A DNA stretch of 64,000 nucleotides from Reticulitermes speratus (taxonomy: Eukaryota; Arthropoda; Insecta; Blattodea; Rhinotermitidae), in NCBI GenBank assembly GCA_021186555.1, contig JAJKFL010000006.1, positions 36,825,478 through 36,889,477 of the forward strand, read 5' to 3'. The translations under genes and the position numbers were made by a program. This document shows, piece after piece, positions 1 to 12,189 of the stretch. The stretch's first letter is position 1. Each line of letters begins with the position of its first letter. The notes under the pieces are model-generated. The model saw nothing but the letters and a program-made list of their open reading frames with translations, searched no databases and was not told the origin of the DNA.

Positions 1-560
1 ACGCTATTCGAGTCATCCAATCACGGAGGATGAATTGGATGGCGCCAGGAGAGGAGAAATAAATACAAAGCTTTTGGGTGGGGGGTCTTGAACGAATGAC
101 ACCACCTGAAGGCTTAGGCATATATGGGAGAATAATATTAAAATGGCTTTTAAAGAACTGAGAGCGGAGGACATGGAGTGGATTAGTCTGGCTCAGGGTA
201 GGGATATGTAGCGAGTTGCTGCGAAGGCAGGTTATTGATGTTTCGGGTTTCATAAAACGCAGGGAATTTCTTGACTAGCTGAGGAACTATTAGCTTCTCT
301 GCTCCATGCCGTTAGTTTGTTATTTGTTAGTTGGTCACTCTCTCAGTCTTCCATAACAGACATGGCGACGAGAAGGTGTACTCCATAGCGCAAGTAGATG
401 GAAACGTGAGAGGTCTGTTATCACAAGCAACATTTGCGAAGCATCTAGAATGGAACACGTTGCAACTTATAAGATTCACATAGTGTCAAATAAAGTAATG
501 AACTATATCGACGCAATTAAACAGGTGCACAACTAAAGTCGCAAGTGCACCAGCAGGGCT
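1..560 (+). mobile_element. decayed LINE-like 3' end, copy in gene A intron
   Basis: This block is nearly identical to 25498-26050. A broken reading around 143-215 gives MEWISLAQGRDM. That resembles the DWIxLAQDRDxWR tail often seen after non-LTR reverse transcriptases in insects. An in-frame stop follows at once. The match is from memory of the motif only, so the class is uncertain. Confidence 0.35.
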
Positions 561-701
561 TACTCTCTTGAATGGAATTTCTTGATCGAAACCTTTTCAC
601 GTGTTTGTAAATTATTTTCCAGTTTGAAGCAGACATCATGGAATATTCTTCTGAATTCACACCTACGTTTCTCACACTTTAAGCCTTCTATATAATTTCA
701 G

Positions 702-3700
702 GTACATGCGGGCCTTAGAAGACACAATGAACTTCACACTTTCCGGTCTGTTCCTGATGCTTTTGATCACACTGTGTTTTGTCGCCTTCTCCGCTGCCAT
801 GGTAAAATACTGTTAATAGATATGTCCCATACTTATGTAAAGTACACCACTCTTTTGTTCATAAGTCATGCATATTTCAGTTATAATAGCGAAATCCAGT
901 CATCACATTTCTTTAAAGGGGTACTATAAAAATACTAAATTTTACTCAGGAGTAATGCTTTGGCCTTGAGAGCGTGGGACGGGTTCCCTTTATATCTGGG
1001 CAAAATATTCGCAGAAATATATCAATGCCGTCAAATCATAATGTCAATATCGTATTGTTGAGTAACCAGCTTTAACGTACGATCACGGGAAATTTGAATT
1101 ATTCAATGCTCATTAATCCGTCAAATATTATTTATGTAGATATGTTGAGTGCAGAAATGTACGGAATCAAGAAACTTTATCACGGTAGTTGTATCTATGA
1201 TCGGTTTTCAATTTCTCATAGTGGTAAAAAACTAACAGACCAAAATTTTAAAACCACTCCCACTCCAATTCCCCTTAGCAGGGCCGACTTAAGTCTATCG
1301 AAATTTAAGCAGCTGCTCAGGAAACCACCCTTCGGGACAGGGGCACAATGTTTACTGAATTTAAGACTTCGACATAAATATATTTTGAATATATGCTGTA
1401 CCTACAATTTCAGTTCACAAGCACGCTTAGATACGGCCCTTAAATGCATTCAAGTCTTGTACATTGTACCTTAAACCGTCTCTCTCCTTCAAGAAATATT
1501 TTCAACGTATACGAGTACTCTCACAAAAATCAGAAAACAGAAAAATCACAACACAGATTTAATTTCGGTGATAAATTCTGTGTACATAATATGTACTTCA
1601 TTCTGCTCCTGTTAAGGGCACAACAAGACATTAGTCGTGACTCCCGCTTTCGTTTCTATTACACATTCCTCCAAAAAGTTCTCAGGCTTACATTATTTAC
1701 TACAGCTTCCGTAAAACACGAAGTCCTTCATCATAGGAAGTAAATAAAAGCAACAGGTCTACAGCATTAAATATCCAGATCTGACGACAAATTACCACCT
1801 AAGTAGGCCTAATCAATCTAAACATGCTGCAAAGATATTTCACAAATACAGTTACTGTTACTATCAGTACAGTTGTCCGGAACCTTAAACTGCCCCACGC
1901 AGACGGCTAGCACACTCAACACTAGTTCTCTTTTACAGAGTTTGGAAGACAGTACTGATTTGGCACAGGCAATGTACGCCTACGGACTGCTGATTGGGTG
2001 TGCGTTTGCATTCTGCAGTCTTGGGACAGAGCTGTCGGAACAAGTAAGGGACAAGTGTGCAGCATCGTGTGCTAATTACATTCTTAGATCTGTAACATAC
2101 ATGGCGCAATTGCACGCTGACTGTTCCAGGCGAAGAGCGTGAGAGACGCGGTCTGGAGCTGCGACTGGGTAGGAACACCTGTGCCATTCCAGCGCTGTCT
2201 GGTCTTCATCATGGCCACAGCTAACAAGGAGTTCACACTGACAGCTGGAAAATTTGTTCCGGTGTGCAAAAAGACCATGATGAATGTAAGATTAATTATG
2301 TGTCTTGCGTCAAGCAGTTACGATGTCACGTTCCCTTCATTACATGGGTCTCCAACCCGCGGCCCGCGAGTGTGTATTATGTGGTTTGCGGGCACATTCC
2401 TAAATTATGTACATATTACAAATATTACACCATTACTTAGGCGCGTAAGAATACCACTTGCTGTGATTTTTCCACATGCGCGTCACAAACATGTCCACAA
2501 TAACTGTTACGGCACTTTGCAATATAAAATTTTGACACAAATGATTTTATAGTCAAAAAAAAGTCACTTTCATCACACGCGTTCCCACGCACATTTTACG
2601 TCTCATATTGTGTATGTGGCCATATAACTACTTACATTCGACTGTTCTTCAAAGAAATATGGAATTATGTCTGCGTTCGGTAGGATCACGCTCTTATGAA
2701 TCAATTAAATCTTCTCGGGAAATTAACTTGCCAATAAGCAATGGCTTTACGAACTTTTGCAAAATGTCTAACCTTGAAGACAGATTCTGAGATGTTCTCC
2801 GAAACAAAGGCTAGTCATTACATGTCGTTACGCTTGATCACCTAAGATGAGGATCATCACCTACAGGCTGCTACCTTGACCGTGCATTTTGTGAAGCAGT
2901 GGTGTCTTTCGACGCCGAAATGCGCATTTGACATCTGTATGTTCTTGGATTCACAGACGTACCGTGTTTAGAGGGGTTTGCGAAATTGCGAAAGGCGATT
3001 ATTAGCTTCGTCATATCTGTCTGTCTGCCTCATGGAACAATTCGGCTCCCACTGGACGGATATTCATGACGTTTTACATTTGAGTATCTTTGGAAAATCT
3101 GTCGAGGAAATTCAAGTTTAACATATGAAAAGAATAAAGATATATCGCTCAATTGTTCTTGAAATGAGAAGTGTGGGAGACAAAATTTGTGGAAACTATT
3201 AAAACACACTTTATGTTCAATAATTTTTTCCCGAAAATCGTGCCATTTATGAGAAAATGTGGAACAATATTGTAGACTAAAAACACCACAGATGACAAAA
3301 TAATACGGCGCATGCGATTTGCCTGCTGGAAAAATGAGACTACAGACACACACTCAGAATAAGAAATATATATTGCTTTTATACGGCAAAAATGGTTACG
3401 AGAACGCGCCTCAATATTACGTCTATAATAACATTGCCTACCATATTGTGTCCTGCAGAACACAGGCCGTCAATTGGCCACCAATATGGCTACCCGCGTT
3501 ACGTGTGTTCCTAATTGATATTGGAATAACGAGCCTGCAAATTAACACGTGGTGATTATAAGAGTACTCACTAGCGGTACGGCCGGAGTAAAGGAATTTT
3601 TTGCGCTCGAACCCAGGCACATAACAGCACATTTAAGGGTTGTTCCAAGTTTCCTTCATGAAATATAATTCCTTTTGTATTTAAATTCATCCGCTGTCAT

Positions 3701-6452
3701 GAATTTCCGTGATACACAGTGTAATGACAGATACTGTAATATATATATATATATATTATATTTATTTACAAAAGTATATTTCATTCTGTAGGTCCACCCA
3801 ATCTGAATTTCGACACAAATTGGGGGGGGGGGGGTGGATGTTCAAGGCCATACCTCTGCTACTTTACAATCAGGATAGACCGCAGGTATTCAGATTACAT
3901 TCCTGAAGTCATACAGGTCATAAACGTCATATCAGCATGAGTCCTATTATATATGTTATATATATATTATGTTACATATATAAGAGGACTATATATTTAC
4001 ATGTGTTTATATATGTGTATACATATTTTTTCAATATATGTATATACACACACACGTATACGTAGCCGGTATAGCGACTCACTAGGGCTGCACGGTTTGG
4101 GAATAGAATCTCGGGAGGGGAGAAGTTATCCTAACCGTCAAGACCGGCCCTGAGGCCCACCGCCCTCGTAAAATGGGTACCGGGTTTTTCCCGGGGGTAA
4201 AGCAGCCGAAGCGTGGTACTGACCAACCACCCACCTTCTTCTTGTAAGGGGTTGGAAATGCGTAATAGCTATAACTCTGGCTCCCCTCTCCTCTCGCATA
4301 GGCATGATATGGGGTGACCTTTACACCAAATTATATAAATAAATAAATATATATATATGCAGATATACATACACAATCGTACATATATACATGCATACAT
4401 AATACACATACATATGTATACATATATACATACATACACACTTTTAAGGAAATGAATAAAACGAAAACAGAGGTGGCCTTCTTGATTGTTTATCCTCACG
4501 TTTCGTTGCCGAAAGTGCTGAACATTTGACAACAATTCACTTAGCTGTTGTCGAGTTGCTATGTGCTGGCTTATGGACGGACAGACGGACGGCATTTTAA
4601 TAGGCGCTTCTAATAGAAAGACACTCGGGGTTGGATGATCTGTGAATAATAATCATAGATTGGGTAATGGATTAAATACGACAGCACAGGCAGTTCTTAA
4701 CCAAATGTAATAAATTCGAGCAAAAGACTGACATGTTCAAGGCAAAAATTATTGCAGAAATGAGAGCTTCTGCTCCAATGCACGGACGAAATGTACATTG
4801 TCTCATCGCAGTAAAATAACAAGACTGCAGTAAACGTAAGAATCCTTGTCTACTGACAACAATCTTCACGGAACAGAGAATTATCATCGTGCATGGTGAT
4901 GACGAGAACTGCTTCATTTCATTAGCATGTTTCACATCGTGTGTGGGATCTGAAAATGTTCAGCAAGAAAAAAATAATTATTATTAAGACAGGCACCGTA
5001 GGCTTACGAATAACAAAATTGTGGTGCTTTCGCGTAACCATTGTTGCAATGAAAAGCAACAATACCTTCTCTGTGTATTGCTGAGATACATGTGACTGCC
5101 GACAATAGAGATATATTCGATACTGCACAACAGTTCTTTAATGGAGAATTTATTTCTCCTGAAAATAAAAATTATTTATGTATTCTTGCAAAGTGACAGA
5201 TATTTTTGTCACATTTTATAAGAATTAACACATTCTCGAAAGATTTCATAAAAGTTCCCAATAATTTCACAGAAATCCGTCTAAGTCGCAGCCGCGCTGA
5301 TACAAGCGGACAGACAGGCGGATGATAGGAGGGACATGACGAAGCTAACATGCGCTTCTCGAGTCTATGCGAAAGCTCCTAAAGATTGGCCTGGATTTAA
5401 TAACTCATTGCGCCCCATCACCACAACGGCCAGGTCAATCTGCAACAAGAAAGAGTCAAACGAATTCATGGAATTCCAGTAAATCTTTCAGTTACATGCC
5501 CGAACCGCATTCCATCATGAAAACGAGGTACGCACAACTCAAACCAAACAAAATTGATGCTTTGATTTCTGAACCTGGACACCCCAAATTTCTTTCGTCG
5601 ACATATCACCAAAATCGTAACCCTAATATACTGATATTGGCCTATGTTACAGAGTACGTGTATCACGCAGAGATAAAATAAAACCTGGCAACTCAAAACA
5701 TTTCTGAGCCCTTCTTAAAAGCGACTTACAATAAAAAACGCTGCAATGTGGTATAAAACTTTAGGTTATGGATAATGCTTAATGGAATGCAAGGAGACTC
5801 TCTTTCATGCTAAACAGTTGATGTGAACGATTTGGGCTTAGATCTATATTTCACCTACACTGCTTCTAATCAGCTTAAAATCAAAAGACGTCCAATAATG
5901 TAAACAAAATATCAAATGATGAATTTAGAAAATAAACGCACTGCAGCAAGGCAAACAAATTTTTCGAATTGTTTCATGGAAACGCGCCAAGCTTCCTAAG
6001 TTCATTAAAAAGTGATATCAGACTTATGCACAGAAGTCACAAGTTTGAATGCTAAATGACTAAAATTTCGTTCAGGCATGTTTCTTTATTACAATTTATA
6101 CACGTGCCCCACACCCACAAGTATGCTCTACAATCAATGTATCCAGCAATCACGTTTTGTTACAGTTTCATTATTACTACTCGGTGCAATACAGTAAATG
6201 TTGGTATCCAAAATTCCACTATTAGACACACAAGTACTACGTATTAATAGACCACAATCTGCATATTTGTCGCTTGACACGTTTTTATAATGCAGGGTTT
6301 CAGTGATGCGTTCCTGTTTTATTACTGGTGAAGTTAAAGGTTCTTGAACTGTGTTTTCTCTCTGTTTACAGATGATGAATCAGTCAGCGTCCTTCTTCAT
6401 GTTTCTTCTCACCATGAAGGATAAAAACAGTCGTCCAAATGACACAGATTAG
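702..6452 (+). CDS. odorant receptor gene A, 3' part (exons 4-7)
   Basis: Insect odorant receptor (7tm_6 family), a subunit of a ligand-gated cation channel formed with Orco in olfactory neuron dendrites. Exons seen: 702-801, 1939-2043, 2130-2285 and 6372-6452 (TAG stop at 6450-6452). All have GT-AG borders, and lengths 100/105/156/81 equal those of the two complete paralogues downstream. Recognisable family blocks are LEDTMN before TM5, FCSLGTELSEQ after TM6, CDWVG, and FTLTAGKFVPV entering TM7, ending SFFMFLLTMKDK. Exons 1-3 would lie left of the window. The reading frame is open in every exon, so I see no sign of a pseudogene in the visible part. The small 86-nt intron 5 contrasts with the 4.1-kb intron 6. 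The family call is secure; the ligand is unknown. Confidence 0.88.
802..1938 (+). other. intron 4 of gene A
   Basis: Aligns along its length with 26296-27430 in gene B and with the non-inserted parts of 49627-53001 in gene C. No gene or recent transposon is visible. Short open frames here are not conserved between copies. Confidence 0.7.
2342..2420 (+). mobile_element. hAT-like terminal remnant
   Basis: GGTCTCCAACCCGCGGCCC looks like the outer end of hAT (Charlie-like) elements. The same stretch is present in all three genes, at 27838-27915 and 53407-53483, so it predates the array. No opposite end or target-site duplication was found. Confidence 0.35.
4061..4330 (+). mobile_element. tRNA-derived SINE in gene A intron 6
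   Basis: Begins with an A-box-like TAGCGACTCACTAGG and, about 25 bp on, a B-box-like GGGAATAGAATCTCGG. A body of about 200 bp and an AT-rich tail follow. The copy at 29561-29830 is orthologous, and gene C has a related one at 54831-55100. It therefore inserted before the duplications. Confidence 0.6.
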
Positions 6453-8580
6453 CACATTCTAAATTTGACACAACATTCACCCCACAGTTGCTATTTTCGT
6501 TTCTATTATGCTATCTACTTTTGTATTATTTCGTATTTAACATGTAATGACATGTAAATGACGCAAGCACTTGTGTGACCGTTCAATTCTACTCACAAAT
6601 CTAGCAGATGCACAAAATAAACAAAGCATATATGAGTGAGTGATCATTTTTAATATCACTCAAATTTCTTAACAAACGGAAGGATTTACATCATTTAAAC
6701 ATCTGCCTCCTCCTTCTGCAAAAACAAACTTTGACATCAATTGCATGTTTTTGTGTACTCCGTGCACGTTGTGAATTAACTACTCACATAACAGGGAGGT
6801 TAACTCTTAGTCCATCTGTCGTTTAGTTTGGTGCACTATCCTACTTAGCGCATTTCCATTTCCATTGTGTTACACAGCAATTTACATACAGCTCAGGCAG
6901 GACTTTAAAAACTTATGTTATGGGAAATAGTACAATACAGAGTGTCCTTAAAAAATCCACATATCCCATTTAGTTAATTATCATCACTGACCACGGACTA
7001 CCATATATCAATTCTATAGTTTCATGATGATAGTGTCTTCTTTTGGACTCTGTCTATTGTCTAATGTACAGTTGGAACGTACATCTTCAACAGCCACCTC
7101 CTTTTCCGTCCTCAGGTGACGGATCAGGAAATGCACCTACTCTGGTTGACCCCTTAAACAAGGTGCTCTGTCACTGGACATCAAAAACGTTGTATTCAAC
7201 TGTGCACTAAATGACAGAAAAAATACAAAACAGAGTTTCTGAGTGACAGACGTTTACAGATCAGTAGCGATTCTTAACGCCTTGTGAAGAGAAATAAGTG
7301 TCGAAAAAGTCAAACGATTGATGGAAAATGTAATGTAATTTAATCTATTCCATTAAAACAGTTCCTTAAAAGTGAAGTTAAACAAGTTTGTCACAATATT
7401 CCTTTCATCTCTTTCTCTCCGTCTAAAGTAACAACACTAGCCTGCCAACCGTAAATATCAGTATACGAATTTTTTATTTGTATCCTAATAACCGTCATAT
7501 TAGATATTAAGTACCCACGGTTTTCAGTTTGTGTGAATATAAAACATGGAGTTTTTGTGCATAACACATGCAGCACACTTTCTGTCAGTCTTATATGCGT
7601 AATTCGGATTTCGAATACAACAAAAACAATTTAATTAATAGGCTAGCTTGCGTGGGTGGCCACATGAAGGAAATTTAGATTAGCTAAATTTAGAATGCTT
7701 ACAATTGTAAATAATTTGAATATTACTATTACATAACAACAACAACAAATACTACTACTACTACTACTAATAATAATAATAATAATAACAATAACAATAA
7801 TATAGTCACTATCACACAACCGCAAATCTTAAATGTCCAGAATCAACGTGTTATTAGATATTGCCAACAAACTGGAAAAATAATTTGCTCTGTTACTTTG
7901 ACAAAGTTCTTTTTTACGTTATGAAATATTTCGAACAACAGAAGTCACACATTCTTGGGCCGACTGTCACTACACAAATTTTCAGAATTACTGTATCGCT
8001 CAGGCCGCGTACATTCGTGCGCCAGCAATGTTGTTAAAATCGCAATATGAAATAAAGGTTACAGTCGGCTTTTACCGGCATAACGTTCGTACCTAAATTG
8101 TCAAAACCGTTCACATGACTCAAAAATTTAAAGCGGGACGCAGAAAGAGACGGCCCTATCATAAGCCTTCTTTCCCCTTTCGAAATCAATCAGGCTAAAA
8201 ACACATCGCACAGAAAAACTAGACAGTGGATGAAAACACTGTCAGCCATAACATAAACATCTTCATTAACAAACACTTCAACTCTTTGTACTTAATTCGT
8301 TAAAGGAAAATAAGAAAAATGGAGACTTATTTTTTTTAATTTCGTACGCCGCCACCTTCATACAACCGTTTTGTGTTACTTAAAGAGTAACTTATGCTTA
8401 CTTTAACGTGAACAGTGGCCGTGGTTCCCCTAAGACCCAAATGGTAAATCCATAAAAATACACCTATCTCTTTCCCTTGTCTATGTCAATAATGGCCTAC
8501 CAATAGTCGATATGAAAAAATCTTAACAGACCAAAACACAGAGCGCCTAATGATATTAAGTTACTTAGATGGACATGACA
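6453..8580. other. shared 3' flank of gene A, no gene seen
   Basis: About 2.1 kb aligning with 31946-34750 behind gene B and 57207-60395 behind gene C, after removing their private insertions. It holds a trinucleotide tract at 7740-7805 (ACT then AAT units). I see no conserved frame, RNA gene or recent element. The similarity of all three copies defines it as part of the ancestral unit. Confidence 0.6.
7740..7805. repeat. trinucleotide microsatellite
   Basis: ACT units followed by AAT and AAC units; the length differs at the matching sites 33905-33970 and 58495-58550. Confidence 0.85.
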
Positions 8581-9724
8581 GACCATGAAACAATAGGAGA
8601 AAGGGTTGTAAAATACACCTTCAAACTTAACAACTTGATATCCAGCAGTCAGTGAAAGATGAGTGGCTGCAGCTCACAGGGTTCATGGAAAACAAAACAT
8701 CGGTGGTCTTGAAGAGTATGGCGGTGTATAGACACTTCAACAGTTTTTGCTTTCCCAAATATGTACATAGCTTACAAATTATGCAACATCATTCCTGTTG
8801 TAAGTTTTCTACAGAGTGGTCTTTTCAAAGCTGCAGTTCGAGGGTGGGGGAGGGTGGTTCCCTGTGTGGGGGACTGGACTTTACTCTGTATGACACAATT
8901 TAACACGCTTTGGCCTTCCACCAACATATGCTAGAATTCACAAAATTAAATGCACAAAATTTCATACTGATTGTAAAATCTCTTTATACTGCACTTCTGT
9001 CAGTTATTTTGTTTAGTTGACGCAGCCAGCATGAGCATCTCTAAACCGTGGAGTGAACTACTGAAAAAAACTTTGTGCTGCCTCTCAAACAAACTGAGGA
9101 AATGAGATCTGAGATACCTACTGTTTACAGTCATTATTACTATAAATACACACTTTAGGGTCAGGACAACATATGATGAATGTCAAAGTTCTACTAAAAT
9201 GGTGTCACAAGAAAAATCACATGCATTCAAAACTACTTACAATGTTCAATGTTCTGGAAGAATAAATGGCTTTATGGTAGAATCAACTGCCTCCATTACA
9301 TACAACTGTCACTACATGAAATAAATGAAATTCAGATGCCATAACTATGATTACATAAATAAAAAAAATTCAGTTTTTATGGTGATATTTTCTTAACAGT
9401 ACATACAACACAAATACATTAAGTTGCAGCACTGCTCATTGTTATACTAAAGTCAACACACACAACAACAACACAAAATTTAATACACAATACAAGTTCA
9501 AGAAACAGAGTACAAGTATATAAAACAGCATATATAATAACCTACAGATTATGAACAACATTCAGCGAGGTTAATGACAATATAAAATGAAGATGAAATA
9601 TTTCACTGAAGCATCATTACTTTTCAACATAATACCAGAGTACACTAATGCATTTGCCTTCTCTTGGCAGAGTTTCTATATTCATTGCTCGGGAAGGTCA
9701 AGTTTTTTATCTTATAAACAGCAT

Positions 9725-10640
9725 TTATCCAATGTTCGAAGTGTTAACTTGTACTGAGTCACCAATTACAAACCTTGGCACAGTCAGAACAGCATGAGAC
9801 ACCAATGAAGCTGTCAACTTCCTTGAAAAACACAATTGTTGAGAGACATCTGCTTTCCGTGTTACCTGCAATTAATATTAAAATGATACAAATTCCCTTC
9901 ACAATCGACTAATTTATAAAAGAAAACAAAACAACACACTGAAACAACACCATTGTTAATAATATTATAAGTGACTCACCTTCACTGTGCAACTGTCCTT
10001 ACCTACTGCAAACAGAATGCTGATAACTACTCATAACATGTGCAGCCAAGTTCGCTTTCATCACACTCTGCCAACCAGGTTTCAAGTGTCTGTGCATCAC
10101 AATGGGAAGCAGGTGATAAAGCACATTGTGTTTGTCAGTTTCATAGAGCTTCAATATGTCCTCCAACTTAGCAGTACCAGTTAGTCACTCTCTATTTACA
10201 CTAAATCCACACCCAAGATTGCAGGGCATGTCCAATCCCTTTGCACACAGCTGAACCCTGTGTAAAAATAAAACCAGAAAATACAGAAATTAAATTGTCA
10301 TTCATATGGTTAATGTTCTATGTTACATTTTCAATAAAAGGTGAACTCTATTGGTAACATAAATTATTCAGTGTGCAGTGTTGGTTACAATATTTTGGTC
10401 AACTGTTGATAATTTCTTCTGAATTAAACAGAAGAAGAATGATAAAATTTGGGGATTACTGAATTTGGAAGTTATGACAGTACTTCTGCACTGTTAGACC
10501 ATGCACCAACTGTGTTTGTGGTCTGGCTACACATTGATGATTCTTAGGAACCCTGAAGAATTTCAAATTGTCATTCATGCTGCTTTTGTAACACACTCTG
10601 GCATAGCAGACCTTAATTCTAATTGTGATATTATGAGACA
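9725..10640 (-). pseudogene. THAP-domain / P-element-like transposase relic (A-B interval)
   Basis: Three - strand coding-looking pieces. At 10456-10614 is a THAP-type zinc-finger start reading VCYARVCYKSSMNDN then LKFFRVPKNHQ, the C-x-C and FFRVPK pattern of THAP domains. At 10003-10166 is LEDILKLYETDKHNV then KVNLAAHVMSS, resembling the KLAAQxxSxSV block of P-element/THAP9 transposases; it ends at a strong donor (AG|GTAAGG). At 9725-9865 is a third frame ending in TAA, preceded by a TTGCAG acceptor. A stop sits just before the second piece, and no full frame links the parts. It is therefore a dead DNA transposon or a dead THAP9-like gene. The counterpart lies at 35921-37330. Confidence 0.5.
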
Positions 10641-10739
10641 AAATAGTAATCATACACACTAGTCAACATAAAGATCACTACTGACCAACAGTTATTATTC
10701 AATGTTATCTTCACACACTTGATGTTCCCATCACATTAA

Positions 10740-11308
10740 CCCTTCGATTATGGAGCAAGAAAACTTCCACCTTTTACTGCATCGGGTACATTTTTTACCC
10801 ATATTTTTTAAGTATTCTCTCAACCTGCTTTTTTTTTCAAAGTCTGTGTCTTAGCCTCAATTAAAGACAAAAAAGGGCTTTTATTTACATTTTTCATTTT
10901 CATGCTACTATATATCATGCCTATAATATTTGACAACAAGAAAACATAGTTCAGAACATAAATGTGAAGGAAATTTGTCTGTGTTATCATTGCTCCTTCA
11001 AACTGTTGCATGGTATTTGAACTGCCTTGATAGAATGGTCCTTGCACACCCATTCTGAGCACTGGAAAAATATCCAGTCTCTTTTCCAGTTCTTGGTTTT
11101 CAGACGCATAAAGCTAACATGGTCCAGCTGGATTTGAAATAAAAAATATATCATACTAAAAAACAATATACTCGCTGCGTAATGATAATTTTGTGTCAAG
11201 GGGACTTCAAAGAGCAATTAAAAAAAAAATTGGTAAGATATACCAACGAGAACTGTTGCAAAAAGATCAAGCCTGGATACATTTTATACCCAGTCAGTGA
11301 TCCGAGGG
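10740..11308. mobile_element. piggyBac-like nonautonomous element (A-B interval)
   Basis: A 569-bp element opening CCCTTCGATTATGG after TTAA (10736-10739). It closes with the inverted end CCCTCGGATCACTGAC before TTGA (11309-11312), which is TTAA in the sister copy. TTAA targets and CCCT ends are the piggyBac signature. Subterminal motifs GGTACATTTTTTACCC and GGATACATTTTATACCC sit near each end. Internal frames are short, and I could not match them to a transposase. Confidence 0.55.
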
Positions 11309-11400
11309 TTGAACATACATCACATTTCATCAATACCGAAACATTATTATTATCATATTAAATGAAACTATCACGCATTTGCAATAACGATAACATTCTC

Positions 11401-11861
11401 TTACGTTGTGTTAACAATAAACTGGAACCGTCTTAAAAATTCAGAAATGTAAAATTTCCTGCACCAACATCTGAAACCTACTCCACACAAAATACTCGTA
11501 CGTTAACTTTGAAATGCCATAACCAGCTCCCACACGATAAAACTTACACGCAAAACTGCCTTTTTCTGCCGTCTCTATGGCAATCAGTACACACAGCCAC
11601 TGAGCCATGCCTGCTACAGTAACACACAACCAGTCCACTTGGGGCGCCACAAGATCTCGCTTCCATGCTCCACACTGTCGGAGATCGCAGCGCTATCTAC
11701 CACCGACTGTACGAAGCATTCAACCATGGTCGCTATCTATCATAAAGTGAACGTACTCCGTCACGTTTAGACGCTCCGCAGTGCCGCCTAGCAAGGATTT
11801 CACAAAGTACTGCCCTCTTCTGGGATATTATGCGGCGTCGTGTGGTAATTGTAAGAGCGCA
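11401..11861. other. near-invariant island (A-B interval)
   Basis: 461 bp that match 38117-38578 with one 1-bp indel and no substitutions seen, while sequence on either side differs by about 3%. It is CpG-richer than its surroundings. The - strand frame 11441-11650 (MAPQVDWLCVTVAG...) is the 3' part of a 95-codon frame that is whole in the sister copy. Function is unknown. It could be a promoter, an unrecognised exon, or a gene-conversion tract. Confidence 0.5.
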
Positions 11862-11898
11862 CATGCCATCAACATCGCGGCGGAATCCTGAAATCAAG
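11830..11898 (+). other. possible first coding exon, 23 codons
   Basis: ATG followed by MRRRVVIVRAHMPST and a strong donor (AAG|GTAAGA) at 11898/11899. The sister copy at 38547-38615 keeps ATG, frame and donor. It diverges from the - strand frame across the invariant island, as a bidirectional promoter would allow. No downstream exon was identified, so this may be chance. Confidence 0.2.
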
Positions 11899-12071
11899 GT
11901 AAGAACTGAAACGTTCTGTCAACGGACCAGATTAATATAGCAGATTTAGAAGACATTAAAAGGTAAACGCGTGACGCAGCACTCTCATGCTCTGATTGTT
12001 ATATATACAGTTGCATTTAACGATTCCACAGCACTCGAAGACCTCGAACTTTATCGCAATCGTCTTCAGGA

Positions 12072-12115
12072 AATTTACCTAAGCTAAATCTAGACTGATT
12101 AAGCTTAGGTAAATT
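12072..12115. repeat. 14-bp inverted repeat
   Basis: AATTTACCTAAGCT and its exact complement, separated by 16 nt. The repeat is kept without change at 38789-38832. Confidence 0.75.
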
Positions 12116-12189
12116 CATTATTTGCTTGGTGATGAAAAGTATGCAACTGGCTCGGGTCTTTCCGAAGAATGTGTAGATAGAACCAAGTG

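Larger units (their letters stand above)
2286..6371 (+). other. intron 6 of gene A
   Basis: A 4.1-kb intron shared with genes B and C. It opens with a hAT-like terminal remnant, then carries AT microsatellites, a relic of a - strand SINE (3770-3900) and a + strand SINE (4061-4330). The 13-mers at 3002-3014 and 5336-5348 are perfect inverted copies next to GTCTGTCTG/CAGACAG tracts, so part of it may be an old fold-back element. Confidence 0.6.

Noticed and set aside
3720-4060. TA/CA-rich stretch as a possible centromeric or origin repeat
   Set aside because: Ordinary dinucleotide microsatellites, duplicated in gene B and associated with SINE tails.
8652-8903. 83-codon + frame, also present at 34824-35075
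   Set aside because: Shared only because the flank is duplicated; no start context, family motif or splice partners, and replacements look unconstrained.
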